NCBI RefSeq assembly: GCF_019597925.1
Contig: NZ_CP080442.1
Location: 1,406,001-1,470,000, forward strand
Reading direction: 5' to 3'
From: [Clostridium] scindens
GTDB taxonomy: Bacteria; Bacillota; Clostridia; Lachnospirales; Lachnospiraceae
Length of the DNA stretch: 64,000 nt
Numbering within the stretch: the stretch's first letter is position 1; each line of letters opens with the position of its first letter. The translations under genes and the position numbers were made by a program. Of the stretch, positions 44,437-53,127 are shown piece after piece. The notes under the pieces were generated by a model that worked only from the letters and a program-made list of their open reading frames with translations, had not been told where the DNA came from and ran no database searches.

Positions 44437-44467
44437 GCTGAAGTGCAATTATGGTAAAATGTGCTTT

Positions 44468-45412
44468 TTATAAATGAAAGGTGGTTCCGGTGGTTCCCCT
44501 GACGGCCTCCCGGGCCTTCTCAAGCAGCGTGATCAAGGCGGTTCGCCCTTCCTTGGAACTTGCAAAGTCTACGGCTGCCTGTACTTTGGGGAGCATGGAG
44601 CCCGGCGCGAAATGGCCTTCTTCCATATACTGCCTGGCTTCGTCTATAGACAGATCGCCAAGCCATTTCTCCTCTGGCTTTCCAAAGTTGATCGCCACTT
44701 TTTCAACCGCGGTCAGGATGATGAGATAGTCCGCGTCCAGTTCTTTGGCAAGCAGGCAGCTGGCGAAATCTTTATCGATGACGGCGCTTGCGCCTTTGAG
44801 GTGATTGCCCTGACGGACGACAGGAATGCCGCCTCCGCCGCAGGCAATGACCAGATCGCCGGATTCTACCATGTTCCTTATGGTGCCGATCTCTATGATT
44901 TCCACTGGCTTGGGGGAAGCAACCACGCGGCGGTAGCCGCGGCCGGAATCCTCCATCATGATATAGTCGTATTTCTCTTCCATCTCCCGGGCCTGTTCGG
45001 CGGATACGAACTTGCCGATTGGCTTGGAGGGACTCTGGAAGGCCGGATCGTTCTCATCCACGCGTACCTGGGTGATCATGGTAGCAACGGGAATGTCTGT
45101 GATGCCTCGGTTCAGCAGTTCTTCGCGTAGCGCGTTCTGCAAGTCATAGCCGATATAAGCCTGGCTCATGGCCACACAGACGGAGAGAGGAGTATTGGGC
45201 TGCTCTTTATCTTCATGTGTCAGAGCAATCATGGCATTGTTCACCATGCCGACCTGTGGTCCGTTTCCGTGTGCGACGACGACTTCGCAGCCTTCCTCTA
45301 TGAGATCCACGATTGCTTTGGCGGTAATCTTAACAGCTGCCATCTGTTCCGGCAGGGTGTTCCCGAGCGCATTGCCGCCAAGCGCGATTACAATTCTTTT
45401 CTTTTTTGCCAT
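44468..45412 (-). CDS. arcC: Carbamate kinase
   Basis: A 314-residue amino acid kinase-fold enzyme that makes ATP from carbamoyl phosphate and ADP. IALGGNALG is the N-terminal phosphate loop, VVAHGNGPQVG binds the substrate, and IACGGGGIPVV and DKDFASCLLA are family landmarks. It is the last gene of the minus arm, after ygeW, 18 bases away. If the transcarbamoylase YgeW runs in the catabolic direction and releases carbamoyl phosphate, this enzyme would conserve its energy as ATP. The E. coli counterpart is YqeA. Confidence 0.95.
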   Translation of the reverse strand: MAKKKRIVIALGGNALGNTLPEQMAAVKITAKAIVDLIEEGCEVVVAHGNGPQVGMVNNAMIALTHEDKEQPNTPLSVCVAMSQAYIGYDLQNALREELLNRGITDIPVATMITQVRVDENDPAFQSPSKPIGKFVSAEQAREMEEKYDYIMMEDSGRGYRRVVASPKPVEIIEIGTIRNMVESGDLVIACGGGGIPVVRQGNHLKGASAVIDKDFASCLLAKELDADYLIILTAVEKVAINFGKPEEKWLGDLSIDEARQYMEEGHFAPGSMLPKVQAAVDFASSKEGRTALITLLEKAREAVRGTTGTTFHL

Positions 45413-45430
45413 AGGTTAAGCCTCCGCTTC

Positions 45431-46624
45431 TTATTTGAATACTCTTGGCTTTCCGTTTTCTTCCAGTTTTTTTAGGACTTGTGCTGGATCAGCGAATTTG
45501 GCCAGGAAGATCATGGCAGCTATGATATAAGGCTTATAGCTGGCTTCCTTGTATAATGGGGTACGGTAGCGGTCGAATACGCTTGCGTCCACTTCGCCGG
45601 TCTCGCAGCTTACGCCAGTGATATCCGCCGGCAGGCAGTGCAGATAGAGCGCCTTGCCGTCTTTGGTGGTGGACATCAGTTCTTCCGTGCATGCCCAGTC
45701 CTTATGCTGGGCATTCTGTGCCAGAAGTTCTTTCTCAAGAGCATCTATGCCAGCCTGGTCGCCCTGCGCATAGAGTTCGGTTCTCTGTTCCATTGCCGCA
45801 AAAGGAGCCCAGCTCTTTGGATAGACGATATCGGCATCTTTGAAGGCTTCTGCCATACTGTTGGTCTTGGTATAAGAGCCGCCGGATTTCTTTGCGTTTT
45901 CCGCCGCCACAGCCTCGACTTCCGGGAATACTTCGTATCCTTCAGGGTGCGCCAGCACGACGTCCATTCCAAATCGTGTCATCAGTCCGATGACGCCCTG
46001 CGGAACAGAGAGCGGCTTTCCATAGGAAGGAGAGTAAGCCCAGGTCATGGCAAGCTTCTTGCCTTTTAGGTTTTCTACGCCGCCGAATTCGTGGATGATA
46101 TGAAGCATATCTGCCATTACCTGCGTGGGATGGTCAATGTCGCACTGAAGGTTGACAAGGGTAGGCTTCTGCTCCAGGATGCCATCCTTATGACCCTGGG
46201 TAACGGAATCCACCACTTCGTGCATGTAGGCGTTTCCTTTGCCAATGTACATATCATCCCGGATGCCGATGACATCGGCCATGAAGGAGATCATGTTGGC
46301 TGTCTCGCGGACCGTCTCGCCGTGGGCGATCTGGGACTTGCCCTCGTCCAGATCCTGTACCTTAAGGCCTAAGAGGTTGCAGGCAGAAGCGAAGGAGAAG
46401 CGGGTGCGGGTGGAGTTGTCACGGAATAAGGAGATGCCAAGGCCGCTTTCGAATACCTTCGTGGAGATATTATTCTCCCGCATGTAGCGGAGCGCGTCCG
46501 CCAGCGTAAATACGGCTTCTATCTCGTCGTCCGTCTTCTCCCAGGTGAGGAAGAAGTCTCCATTGTACATTTCCTTAAAGTTCAGTCTGTTTAATTTATC
46601 AATATAATCCTGTAATGTTTTCAT
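45431..46624 (-). CDS. ygeW: Knotted carbamoyltransferase YgeW
   Basis: A 397-residue transcarbamoylase with the aspartate/ornithine carbamoyltransferase fold. The carbamoyl-phosphate site is SLFRDNSTRTRFSFASA, a second contact is DIDHPTQVMADM, and YLHCLPADITGVSCETGE the C-terminal one. The extended HCLPAD region and length beyond usual OTC fit the YgeW group, whose substrate was long unknown. Its neighbours (a diaminopropionate lyase, a peptidase-like hydrolase and carbamate kinase) suggest that it removes a carbamoyl group from an intermediate of purine ring breakdown. The substrate (for example a carbamoyl-diaminopropionate) is inferred. Confidence 0.9.
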   Translation of the reverse strand: MKTLQDYIDKLNRLNFKEMYNGDFFLTWEKTDDEIEAVFTLADALRYMRENNISTKVFESGLGISLFRDNSTRTRFSFASACNLLGLKVQDLDEGKSQIAHGETVRETANMISFMADVIGIRDDMYIGKGNAYMHEVVDSVTQGHKDGILEQKPTLVNLQCDIDHPTQVMADMLHIIHEFGGVENLKGKKLAMTWAYSPSYGKPLSVPQGVIGLMTRFGMDVVLAHPEGYEVFPEVEAVAAENAKKSGGSYTKTNSMAEAFKDADIVYPKSWAPFAAMEQRTELYAQGDQAGIDALEKELLAQNAQHKDWACTEELMSTTKDGKALYLHCLPADITGVSCETGEVDASVFDRYRTPLYKEASYKPYIIAAMIFLAKFADPAQVLKKLEENGKPRVFK

Positions 46625-46683
46625 AATTTATATCCTCCTGATATTGTGATACTAAGATACAAAGGGCTGCCTGGGGCAAGAGC

Positions 46684-47997
46684 CTACTTGCAGTACATGG
46701 CTGGCAGGGCCGCATAGACGGCGGCGCACCTTACCAGATCGTCTTTCCAGGTCTTTTCATTGGGAGCGTGGGCCTGAGCCTCGGCACCGGGGCCAAATCC
46801 TATACAGGGGATTCCGTTTCTTCCCATGATGGATACGCCGTTGGTGGAGAAGGTCCATTTGTCAGTCAGGGGCCTGTTGATCCGGGATGGAGCCGTCTCT
46901 TCATTTCCCAGGCGCTTGTCGCCGTAGAGTCCTTTATAGGCTGCCTCCAGAGCCTTGGTCACTTTATGGTCTTCTGGAATGACCCAGGTCGGGAAATAGC
47001 ATTCGATGGGATAGACGCATCCGGTGTAGGATGGACGGTCATAATTGTACATGGATACTTCTACATCGTCTCCATACTTCTGTACGCTTGGCAGCCCGCG
47101 GATCTCATCCAGGCAGCTCTCCCAAGTCTCGCCTGCGGTCATGCGGCGGTCCAGAGAGACTGCGCAGGAGTCTGCAACGGCGCAGCGGCTGGGAGAGGTG
47201 TAGAAGATCTGGGAAACCGTGACGGTCCCTTGGCCGAGGAAGCGGGCCTCTTTCCACTCTGGATTATATTTCTCATCCAGCATCTTTACCAATCCTTTGA
47301 TGCTGGTTTTTTCATCTGCGTCATTCTCATTTAACGCGCGGATCTCCTGCAGGATATCGGCCATCTTGTAGATCGCATTGTCTCCGCGCTCCGGAGCGGA
47401 GCCGTGGCAGGATACGCCTTTTACATCCACGCGGATCTCCATGCGTCCCCGCTGCCCGCGGTAGATGCCGCCGTCGGTAGGCTCGGTGGATACGACGAAT
47501 TCAGGCTTTACGCCGTCCTCGTTGATGATGTACTGCCAGCAGAGGCCGTCACAGTCTTCTTCCTGGACGGTTCCAGTGACTACGACCCGGTATGTATCAT
47601 CCAGAAGTCCCAGATCCTTCATGATCTTTGCTCCATATACGGCAGATACGATGCCGCCGCACTGATCAGAAGTTCCGCGTCCGCCAATCTCTGTCTCGGA
47701 CTCAAAGCCTTCATAAGGGTCGAACTCCCAGTTGTCGATGTTGCCAATGCCTACCGTGTCGATGTGGGCGTCGTAGCCGATCAGCGTCTTGCCGGTTCCC
47801 ATATAGCCCAGCACATTACCCTGTGGATCAATCTCTACCTTGTCAAAGTCTAATTTGCGCATCTCCTCTGCGATCCGGTCAATGTGGGCTTTCTCATCGC
47901 AGCTTTCTCCCGGGAATTTGACGATATCCCTTAAGAATCTGGTCATATCCGCCTCATATTTTTGCGCCGCTTCTTTTATCTGATTAAAATCTAACAT
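46684..47997 (-). CDS. ygeY: YgeY family hydrolase (M20 metallopeptidase fold)
   Basis: A 437-residue zinc-dependent M20 fold hydrolase. Metal-ligand segments are IGYDAHIDTVGIG (His/Asp), GTSDQCGGIVSA (Asp) and VQEEDCDG (catalytic and ligand Glu pair), plus the dimerisation part with SCHGSAP. YgeY members form a separate branch from dipeptidases and deacylases. In this cluster it likely hydrolyses an amide or ureido bond in an opened purine product. It lies 12 bases after ygeX in transcription order and before ygeW. Confidence 0.9.
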   Translation of the reverse strand: MLDFNQIKEAAQKYEADMTRFLRDIVKFPGESCDEKAHIDRIAEEMRKLDFDKVEIDPQGNVLGYMGTGKTLIGYDAHIDTVGIGNIDNWEFDPYEGFESETEIGGRGTSDQCGGIVSAVYGAKIMKDLGLLDDTYRVVVTGTVQEEDCDGLCWQYIINEDGVKPEFVVSTEPTDGGIYRGQRGRMEIRVDVKGVSCHGSAPERGDNAIYKMADILQEIRALNENDADEKTSIKGLVKMLDEKYNPEWKEARFLGQGTVTVSQIFYTSPSRCAVADSCAVSLDRRMTAGETWESCLDEIRGLPSVQKYGDDVEVSMYNYDRPSYTGCVYPIECYFPTWVIPEDHKVTKALEAAYKGLYGDKRLGNEETAPSRINRPLTDKWTFSTNGVSIMGRNGIPCIGFGPGAEAQAHAPNEKTWKDDLVRCAAVYAALPAMYCK

Positions 47998-48009
47998 CTT
48001 TTTTACCTC

Positions 48010-49254
48010 CTATATGCCTTCAAATGGTTCTTTATCGGTTCCACATAAGCCTTCCCAGACGATTTCCCGGTAACGGTCCGGATCGGTATCGCCTTCTGAG
48101 GATACCAGCAGGACTTCGGAACTGTCATCCAGCTTCAGTGCATCCCTTAACTCTCTATACTCGGGCTTGGTCATAAGGGCTGCAACCAGTCCCATGGTGA
48201 CGGAGCCGGATTCGCCGGAGAAGACTCTGTCATCGCCGCGAAGAGGCGCCCCATAGATGCGTGTGCCGTTGGCGCTTACCCAGTCCGGGCAGGATACGAA
48301 CGCGTCCGCATGATTTCTCAGGATATCCCAGGATACGGTGTTGGCTTCCCCGCAGGCGAGGCCGGCCATGATAGTCAGCATATCCCCGGTGACATCGATT
48401 CTGCTTCCGTCGCCCTTGACGGCAGAGCGGTAGAGGCAGTCGGCAGCCATGGCTTCCACGACGACCATGATGGGAGGATTCTCTTTAAAGCGGTTGGCAA
48501 AATATCCGATGACCGCTCCTGCAAGGGATCCGACGCCAGCCTGGATAAAGATATGGGTTGGACGGCATCCATCCTTGGCAAGCTGCTGGTCAGCCTCCAG
48601 GGCAAGGGTTCCGTAGCCCTGCATGATCCAGGTAGGAATCTCTTCATAGCCTTCCCATGCAGTATCCTGCACCATAATGCCATGTTCCGTATTCTCGGCT
48701 TCCCTGGCGGCCATCCGCACGCAGTCGTCATAGTTGAGATCTTCGATGGTTACGGTGGCATTTTCTTTTGCGATATTTTCAAGACGGGTCTGGGTAGAGC
48801 CTTTCGGCATTCTTACCACGCATTTCTGGCCCAGCTTGTTGGCAGCCCAGGCAATGCCTCTTCCGTGATTGCCGTCGGTCGCGGTAAAGAAGGTGGCCTG
48901 GCCGAATTCTTCTCGCAGTTCTTTGGAAGTAAGCACATTATAAGGAACCTCGCTTACATCCTTTCCCAACTGCTGCGCGATGTATCTTGCGATGGCGTAG
49001 GAACCCCCCAATACTTTGAAGGCATTCAGGCCAAAACGGTAAGACTCGTCTTTGACGTACAGCCGTTTCAGGCCCAAGTACTCCGCCAGATTGGAAAGCC
49101 TGGTCAGCGGGGTCACGCTATACTGGGGAAAACTTTGATGAAAGGCGTGCGCCTTCGCCATCTCTTCCTCCGACATATTGCTTACTTGCAGGTCATCCGT
49201 CTTTGGCATGGTATTGAGTGTCCATTTTAATTGATTATCTGATGCTTTGCTCAT
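48010..49254 (-). CDS. ygeX: Diaminopropionate ammonia-lyase YgeX
   Basis: A 414-residue fold type II PLP enzyme that splits 2,3-diaminopropionate into pyruvate and two ammonia. The PLP lysine is in YRFGLNAFKVLGGSYA, with TATDGNHGRGIAWAA (phosphate loop) and QAGVGSLAGAVIGYF as family motifs. The start at 49254 follows GGAGGAG; a longer in-frame start would overlap that site. It is the second gene of the minus arm. Its product pyruvate would be the carbon gained from purine degradation, making it the endpoint enzyme of the pathway. Confidence 0.93.
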   Translation of the reverse strand: MSKASDNQLKWTLNTMPKTDDLQVSNMSEEEMAKAHAFHQSFPQYSVTPLTRLSNLAEYLGLKRLYVKDESYRFGLNAFKVLGGSYAIARYIAQQLGKDVSEVPYNVLTSKELREEFGQATFFTATDGNHGRGIAWAANKLGQKCVVRMPKGSTQTRLENIAKENATVTIEDLNYDDCVRMAAREAENTEHGIMVQDTAWEGYEEIPTWIMQGYGTLALEADQQLAKDGCRPTHIFIQAGVGSLAGAVIGYFANRFKENPPIMVVVEAMAADCLYRSAVKGDGSRIDVTGDMLTIMAGLACGEANTVSWDILRNHADAFVSCPDWVSANGTRIYGAPLRGDDRVFSGESGSVTMGLVAALMTKPEYRELRDALKLDDSSEVLLVSSEGDTDPDRYREIVWEGLCGTDKEPFEGI

Positions 49255-49279
49255 GATCGATCTCCTCCAAATCATATAT

Positions 49280-49933
49280 TTACTTGTTGATATCTACATA
49301 ACTATAGAGCGTGTACTTGGAGATGCCAAAGTATTTGGCAACTTTATCTCCAGATTTTGTAATAAGAAAGGCGCCTGCATCATTCAGGAAATTGATTGCC
49401 TTAATCTTATCTTCCTTGCTCATCAGAGGTACAGGTACTCCGACCAGCGCTACGGACTGCTCGATTAATTCATCCAGAAGTTCGTTCACGTCGTGGGTGA
49501 TCCGTCTTGGCGAGTTGGAATCTTCGCTGCCGGATTCCTCCGGAACCTTGCAGGCGGTGAGAGAGTGGATGCTCCCTTCCAGAGCCAGAAGGTTGGTGAT
49601 GTCGTAATTAATAGATAGTATATAGCGCGGTTTTCCGCTGTCGTCGTTAATATAGATGGTACTGGACTTTAAGATGCGTCCGCTGTCCGTCTTGGTCAGG
49701 TAGGATAGTCTGTCGGCAAGCGGTCCGTCCTGATGGCGGATTGCATTGAGCACCGCGCCGGACGGCCCGTCGCCTACCTTCCTTCCTGTAATATGGCCAT
49801 TTTCAATATGGACAATGGAACTTTCCGCTACATTGCGTGCCAGATCGTGGACCACGACTTCGCAGTTATCGCCGAACTGGGCTGCAAGTCCTGTAGCAAT
49901 CTGTTTTAACATGTCTAACCTGGACCCTGCCAT
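49280..49933 (-). CDS. YheO/DauR-type transcriptional regulator of the ygeX arm
   Basis: A 217-residue regulator with an N-terminal YheO-like PAS domain (about residues 1-120, NCEVVVHDLARNVAESSIVHIENGHITGR in pattern; RYILSINYDIT) and a C-terminal HTH_22 helix-turn-helix (DAGAFLITKSGDKVAKYFGISKYTLYSYVD, in pattern). Relatives such as DauR control arginine or other nitrogen-compound catabolism. It starts the minus arm, 25 bases before ygeX, and probably senses a purine breakdown metabolite. GGAGGT precedes the ATG. Confidence 0.85.
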   Translation of the reverse strand: MAGSRLDMLKQIATGLAAQFGDNCEVVVHDLARNVAESSIVHIENGHITGRKVGDGPSGAVLNAIRHQDGPLADRLSYLTKTDSGRILKSSTIYINDDSGKPRYILSINYDITNLLALEGSIHSLTACKVPEESGSEDSNSPRRITHDVNELLDELIEQSVALVGVPVPLMSKEDKIKAINFLNDAGAFLITKSGDKVAKYFGISKYTLYSYVDINK

Positions 49934-49974
49934 GATCGTACCTCCTTCGTAAGGTTTTTCGTCTCCCTAAGTTC

Positions 49975-50025
49975 ATCATAGCAGATAATTTTAGAAAATC
50001 AATAGAAAATCTAAAAATTTTTTAG
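49975..50025 (-). promoter_or_regulatory. Promoter and operator-like repeats of the minus arm
   Basis: On the minus strand TTGATT (50002-49997), a 16-base spacer and TATGAT (49980-49975) form a promoter about 40 bases before the regulator start. The 9-bp sequence TAGAAAATC occurs twice, 11 bases apart (49992-50000 and 50003-50011), overlapping the -35. Next to it CTAAAAATTTTTTAG (50011-50025) is a palindrome. These may be binding sites of the YheO-type regulator. Confidence 0.5.
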
Positions 50026-50040
50026 GAAACAAAAATATTT

Positions 50041-50070
50041 TTGTAAAATCCATTGCAATTTATATATAAT
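50041..50070 (+). promoter_or_regulatory. Promoter of the plus arm (NCS2 permease leader)
   Basis: TTGTAA (50041-50046), an 18-base spacer and TATAAT (50065-50070) would start transcription near 50077, about 350 bases before the permease ATG. Confidence 0.6.
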
Positions 50071-50076
50071 GATGAT

Positions 50077-50428
50077 AATATGGTAGAAACAGAAGGGTTC
50101 TTTGTAAAAAGTGTACGAAAAACAGCAAAGGAACAGAAGAGAAATATTAAGCAGAATGCCGGGTTGCATGGTCTTTCCTGCCTGATGCGGACAGAGAAAT
50201 CGACAGATATCCGAATCCCAAATCCGCAGGGAAGAACCGGCAAATATCAGTCTTTCGTATATTGGTTCGGTCTCCCCGGTCTTGGAGCCTTTATACAAGA
50301 GACAGAAACTACAATTTTATAACGCAGACTGCGAAGATGCCGGTGGGCGCCATGGGAACGGCCGGTGTCCGGGCGGTCTGCAGCAAGGCTCTCCCTGGAT
50401 AGTCAAGGGAGATAACCGGGAGGTAGAA
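50077..50428 (+). ncRNA. Long structured leader RNA of unknown class before the NCS2 permease
   Basis: No convincing gene lies between the promoter and the permease. Complementary pairs suggest folds: GCAGACT/GGTCTGC (50324-50330 with 50375-50381), ATGCCGG/CCGGTGT (50337-50343 with 50362-50368), TCTCCCT/AGGGAGA (50390-50396 with 50406-50412), and a possible long-range pair CTCCCCGGT (50272-50280) with ACCGGGAG (50415-50422), which would cover the ribosome site GGGAGG. It does not match the purine riboswitch core (no TTTCTACC-like junction). Regulatory RNA is inferred from length, pairings and position. Confidence 0.45.
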
Positions 50429-51772
50429 ATGGATACACGCGAAGTAAGTAAAGCAGGAGATGCCTTATTTAAGCTGGACGGAAAGCCTACGGCCCGTCAG
50501 GCATTTCCCCTGGCACTGCAGCATGTGGTAGCCATGGTCGTAGGATGTGTAACCCCGGCAATTATAATAGGAGGAATCGCGCAAAGAAAAGGCGAGATCA
50601 GCCAGGCGGATATTACGGTTCTGGTGCAGTCAGCGCTTCTGATCGCAGGCATATCCACCCTGATCCAGCTGATTTCCTTCAAGTATACGATAGGCTCCGG
50701 GCTGCCGGTCATTATCGGGGTCAGTTTTGCCTATCTTGCAAGCCTGCAGGGGATTGCGGAGCAGTTTGACCTTGCAACCTTGTTCGGAGCCCAGCTGGCT
50801 GGCTCCCTGGCTGCCATACTGGTGGGAATATTTATTAAGAGACTCAGATTCCTGTTTCCGCCTATGGTGACAGGCACGGTGGTATTCGTAATTGGGATTA
50901 CGCTGTACCCTACAGCCATCAACTATATGGCAGGGGGAAGCGGAAGCAAGGATTACGGCAGCTGGCAGAACTGGACGATCGCGCTTGTGACGCTGGCGAT
51001 TGTCACGATCCTGAATCATTTCGGAAAAGGCGCGGTGAAGCTATCTTCCATATTACTTGGAATCCTGGCCGGCTACGGCATGGCCATGTTTCTTGGAATG
51101 ATTGACTTTATGCCGGTACAGCAGGCAGAATGGTTCCATCTGGCGAAGCCGTTTCATTTTGGAATCAGATTTGAGCCTTCTTCTATTATTACGATGGCTA
51201 TTCTCTATATCATCAATTCCGTACAGGCCATCGGAGATTTTACTGCCACCACGGAAGGCGGCCTTGGCAGGGAGCCTGCGGGCAGGGAACTGTCAGGAGG
51301 CATCATAGGCAATGGCTTGGGAAGCATGATCGGGGCCTGCATCGGCGGCCTTCCGACGGCGACATTCAGCCAGAATGTAGGAATTGTGGCGACAACCAAG
51401 GTTGTGGCAAAAAGGGTATTCTATATGGCGTCAGGGATTATCCTGGCAGCTGGGATCATACCGAAGTTCGCATCCGTGCTTGCGACGATTCCGGCCTGCG
51501 TGCTTGGTGGGGCGACGATCAGCGTATTCTCATCCATAGCTATGACGGGAATGAAGCTGATCGCGAAGGAAAAGATGGGATACCGTAATTCGGCAGTGGT
51601 AGGACTTGGCGTTGCCTTAGGCGTGGGAATTACTCTGGTGCCGGAGTCATTGGCCATGTTTCCGGGATGGGTAACCCTGATTTTCGGAAAATCAGCGGTG
51701 GTACTATCCACGATCGTAACGGTGGTGCTAAACCAGGTACTTCCAAAAGAACAAGAAGAAGCAGCAGAATAG
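50429..51772 (+). CDS. NCS2 family purine permease (xanthine/urate type)
   Basis: A 447-residue membrane transporter with about 12-14 hydrophobic segments. NCS2 features are ALQHVVAMVVGCVTPAII near the N-terminus, TGTVVFVIGITLYPTAINYMAGG in pattern, DFTATTEG and the QNVGIVATTKV strip. This branch (UacT/UraA-like) transports urate, xanthine or uracil with protons; urate or xanthine is likely from the neighbours. The ATG at 50429 follows GGGAGGTAG; in-frame codons upstream belong to the leader. The next gene, ssnA, starts 11 bases after the stop. Confidence 0.9.
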   Translation: MDTREVSKAGDALFKLDGKPTARQAFPLALQHVVAMVVGCVTPAIIIGGIAQRKGEISQADITVLVQSALLIAGISTLIQLISFKYTIGSGLPVIIGVSFAYLASLQGIAEQFDLATLFGAQLAGSLAAILVGIFIKRLRFLFPPMVTGTVVFVIGITLYPTAINYMAGGSGSKDYGSWQNWTIALVTLAIVTILNHFGKGAVKLSSILLGILAGYGMAMFLGMIDFMPVQQAEWFHLAKPFHFGIRFEPSSIITMAILYIINSVQAIGDFTATTEGGLGREPAGRELSGGIIGNGLGSMIGACIGGLPTATFSQNVGIVATTKVVAKRVFYMASGIILAAGIIPKFASVLATIPACVLGGATISVFSSIAMTGMKLIAKEKMGYRNSAVVGLGVALGVGITLVPESLAMFPGWVTLIFGKSAVVLSTIVTVVLNQVLPKEQEEAAE

Positions 51773-51783
51773 GAGGCGGACAT

Positions 51784-53115
51784 ATGTTAATAATCGGAAA
51801 TGGAAAGACCATTACAAGGGACGCTAATCTCCCTTTTATAGAGGACGGGGCAGTGGCTATCGAGGGAACCCGGATCAAAGAAATAGGAGCCACCAAAGAT
51901 ATGAAAGAGAAATATAAGGATGCAGAATACATAGATGCCAGAGGCGGAGTCATCATGCCGGCGTTCATCAATGCCCATGAGCATATCTACAGCGCCATGG
52001 CCAGAGGATTAAGTATTAAGGGCTATCATCCGAAAGGGTTCCTGGACATCCTGGATGGCCAGTGGTGGACCATCGACAGGAAACTTACGCCAGAACAGAT
52101 TCGATACAGCGCGGCTGACACCATGATCTCCTGTATCCGCAACGGCGTGACAACGATCTTCGATCATCATGCAAGTTTCGGGCATATCAAAGACAGCCTG
52201 TTTACCATCGCGGAGGTGGCGAAGGAACTGGGCGTACGCTCCTGCCTGTGTTATGAAGTATCGGACCGGGACGGCATGGAGAAGGCAAAAGAGGCGGTCA
52301 TGGAAAATGCGGCGTTTATCAAGTATGCGCTTCAGGATGACTCAGATATGCTGGCAGGAATGATGGGAATGCATGCGCAGTTTACCATCTCGGACGCGAC
52401 TATGGAACTGGCAGCTGCCAATAAGCCAAAAGAGACAGGCTATCATATCCATGTGGCCGAAGGAATCGAAGACCTTCATGACTGCCTGAAGAAGTATGGC
52501 AAGCGGATCGTGGACCGGCTGATGGATTGGGATATTCTGGGAGAGAAGACGCTGCTTGGCCACTGTATCTATATTAATTCCCACGAGATGGATCTAATCA
52601 AGGAGACGGGCACGATGGTGGTCCATAATCCAGAATCCAATATGGGCAATGCCTGTGGCTGTCCCCCGACTATGGAGCTGGTGCGCCGCGGGATACTGAC
52701 CGGACTTGGAACCGACGGGTATACCCACGATATGACGGAATCCTACAAGGTAGCCAACGTGCTGCATAAGCATCACCTGTGCGATCCCAATGCGGCATGG
52801 GGCGAAGTGCCCAGGATGCTTTTTGAGAACAACGCCGTTATTGCTGGCCGCTATTTTAAAGCGCCTCTTGGCGTGCTGAAAGAAGGGGCCGCGGCAGATG
52901 TGATCGTCGTAGACTATAATCCGCCCACCCACCTGGATGAGAACAATATCAATGGCCATATTTTATTTGGAATGACCGGGAGAGATGTGGTGACCACCGT
53001 CGGAAACGGCAAGGTACTTATGAAGGACCGGGAAGTGAAAGTGATCGATGTAGAAGAAACCATGGCAAGATGCAGGGAAGAGTCTGCGAAACTGTGGAAG
53101 AGCATCAATGATTAG
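51784..53115 (+). CDS. ssnA: SsnA family aminohydrolase
   Basis: A 443-residue amidohydrolase of the chlorohydrolase/deaminase (ATZ/TRZ) group. Metal ligands: NAHEHIYSAMARGL (HxH), YHIHVAEG, LGHCIYI and LGTDGYTHD. SsnA is a conserved member of bacterial purine/urate clusters, where its true substrate is a purine-derived compound; in E. coli it was first named for survival in stationary phase. ATG at 51784 is near GGAGGCGG; upstream in-frame codons overlap the permease. ygfK starts 12 bases after the stop. Confidence 0.9.
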   Translation: MLIIGNGKTITRDANLPFIEDGAVAIEGTRIKEIGATKDMKEKYKDAEYIDARGGVIMPAFINAHEHIYSAMARGLSIKGYHPKGFLDILDGQWWTIDRKLTPEQIRYSAADTMISCIRNGVTTIFDHHASFGHIKDSLFTIAEVAKELGVRSCLCYEVSDRDGMEKAKEAVMENAAFIKYALQDDSDMLAGMMGMHAQFTISDATMELAAANKPKETGYHIHVAEGIEDLHDCLKKYGKRIVDRLMDWDILGEKTLLGHCIYINSHEMDLIKETGTMVVHNPESNMGNACGCPPTMELVRRGILTGLGTDGYTHDMTESYKVANVLHKHHLCDPNAAWGEVPRMLFENNAVIAGRYFKAPLGVLKEGAAADVIVVDYNPPTHLDENNINGHILFGMTGRDVVTTVGNGKVLMKDREVKVIDVEETMARCREESAKLWKSIND

Positions 53116-53127
53116 GAGGAAGGGTAT

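Noticed and set aside
50053..50322. Small protein gene in the permease leader (plus strand), and overlapping minus-strand frames at 50011-50298
   Set aside because: No ribosome site, no recognisable motif, basic low-quality composition, and the region lies between a promoter and a structured leader.
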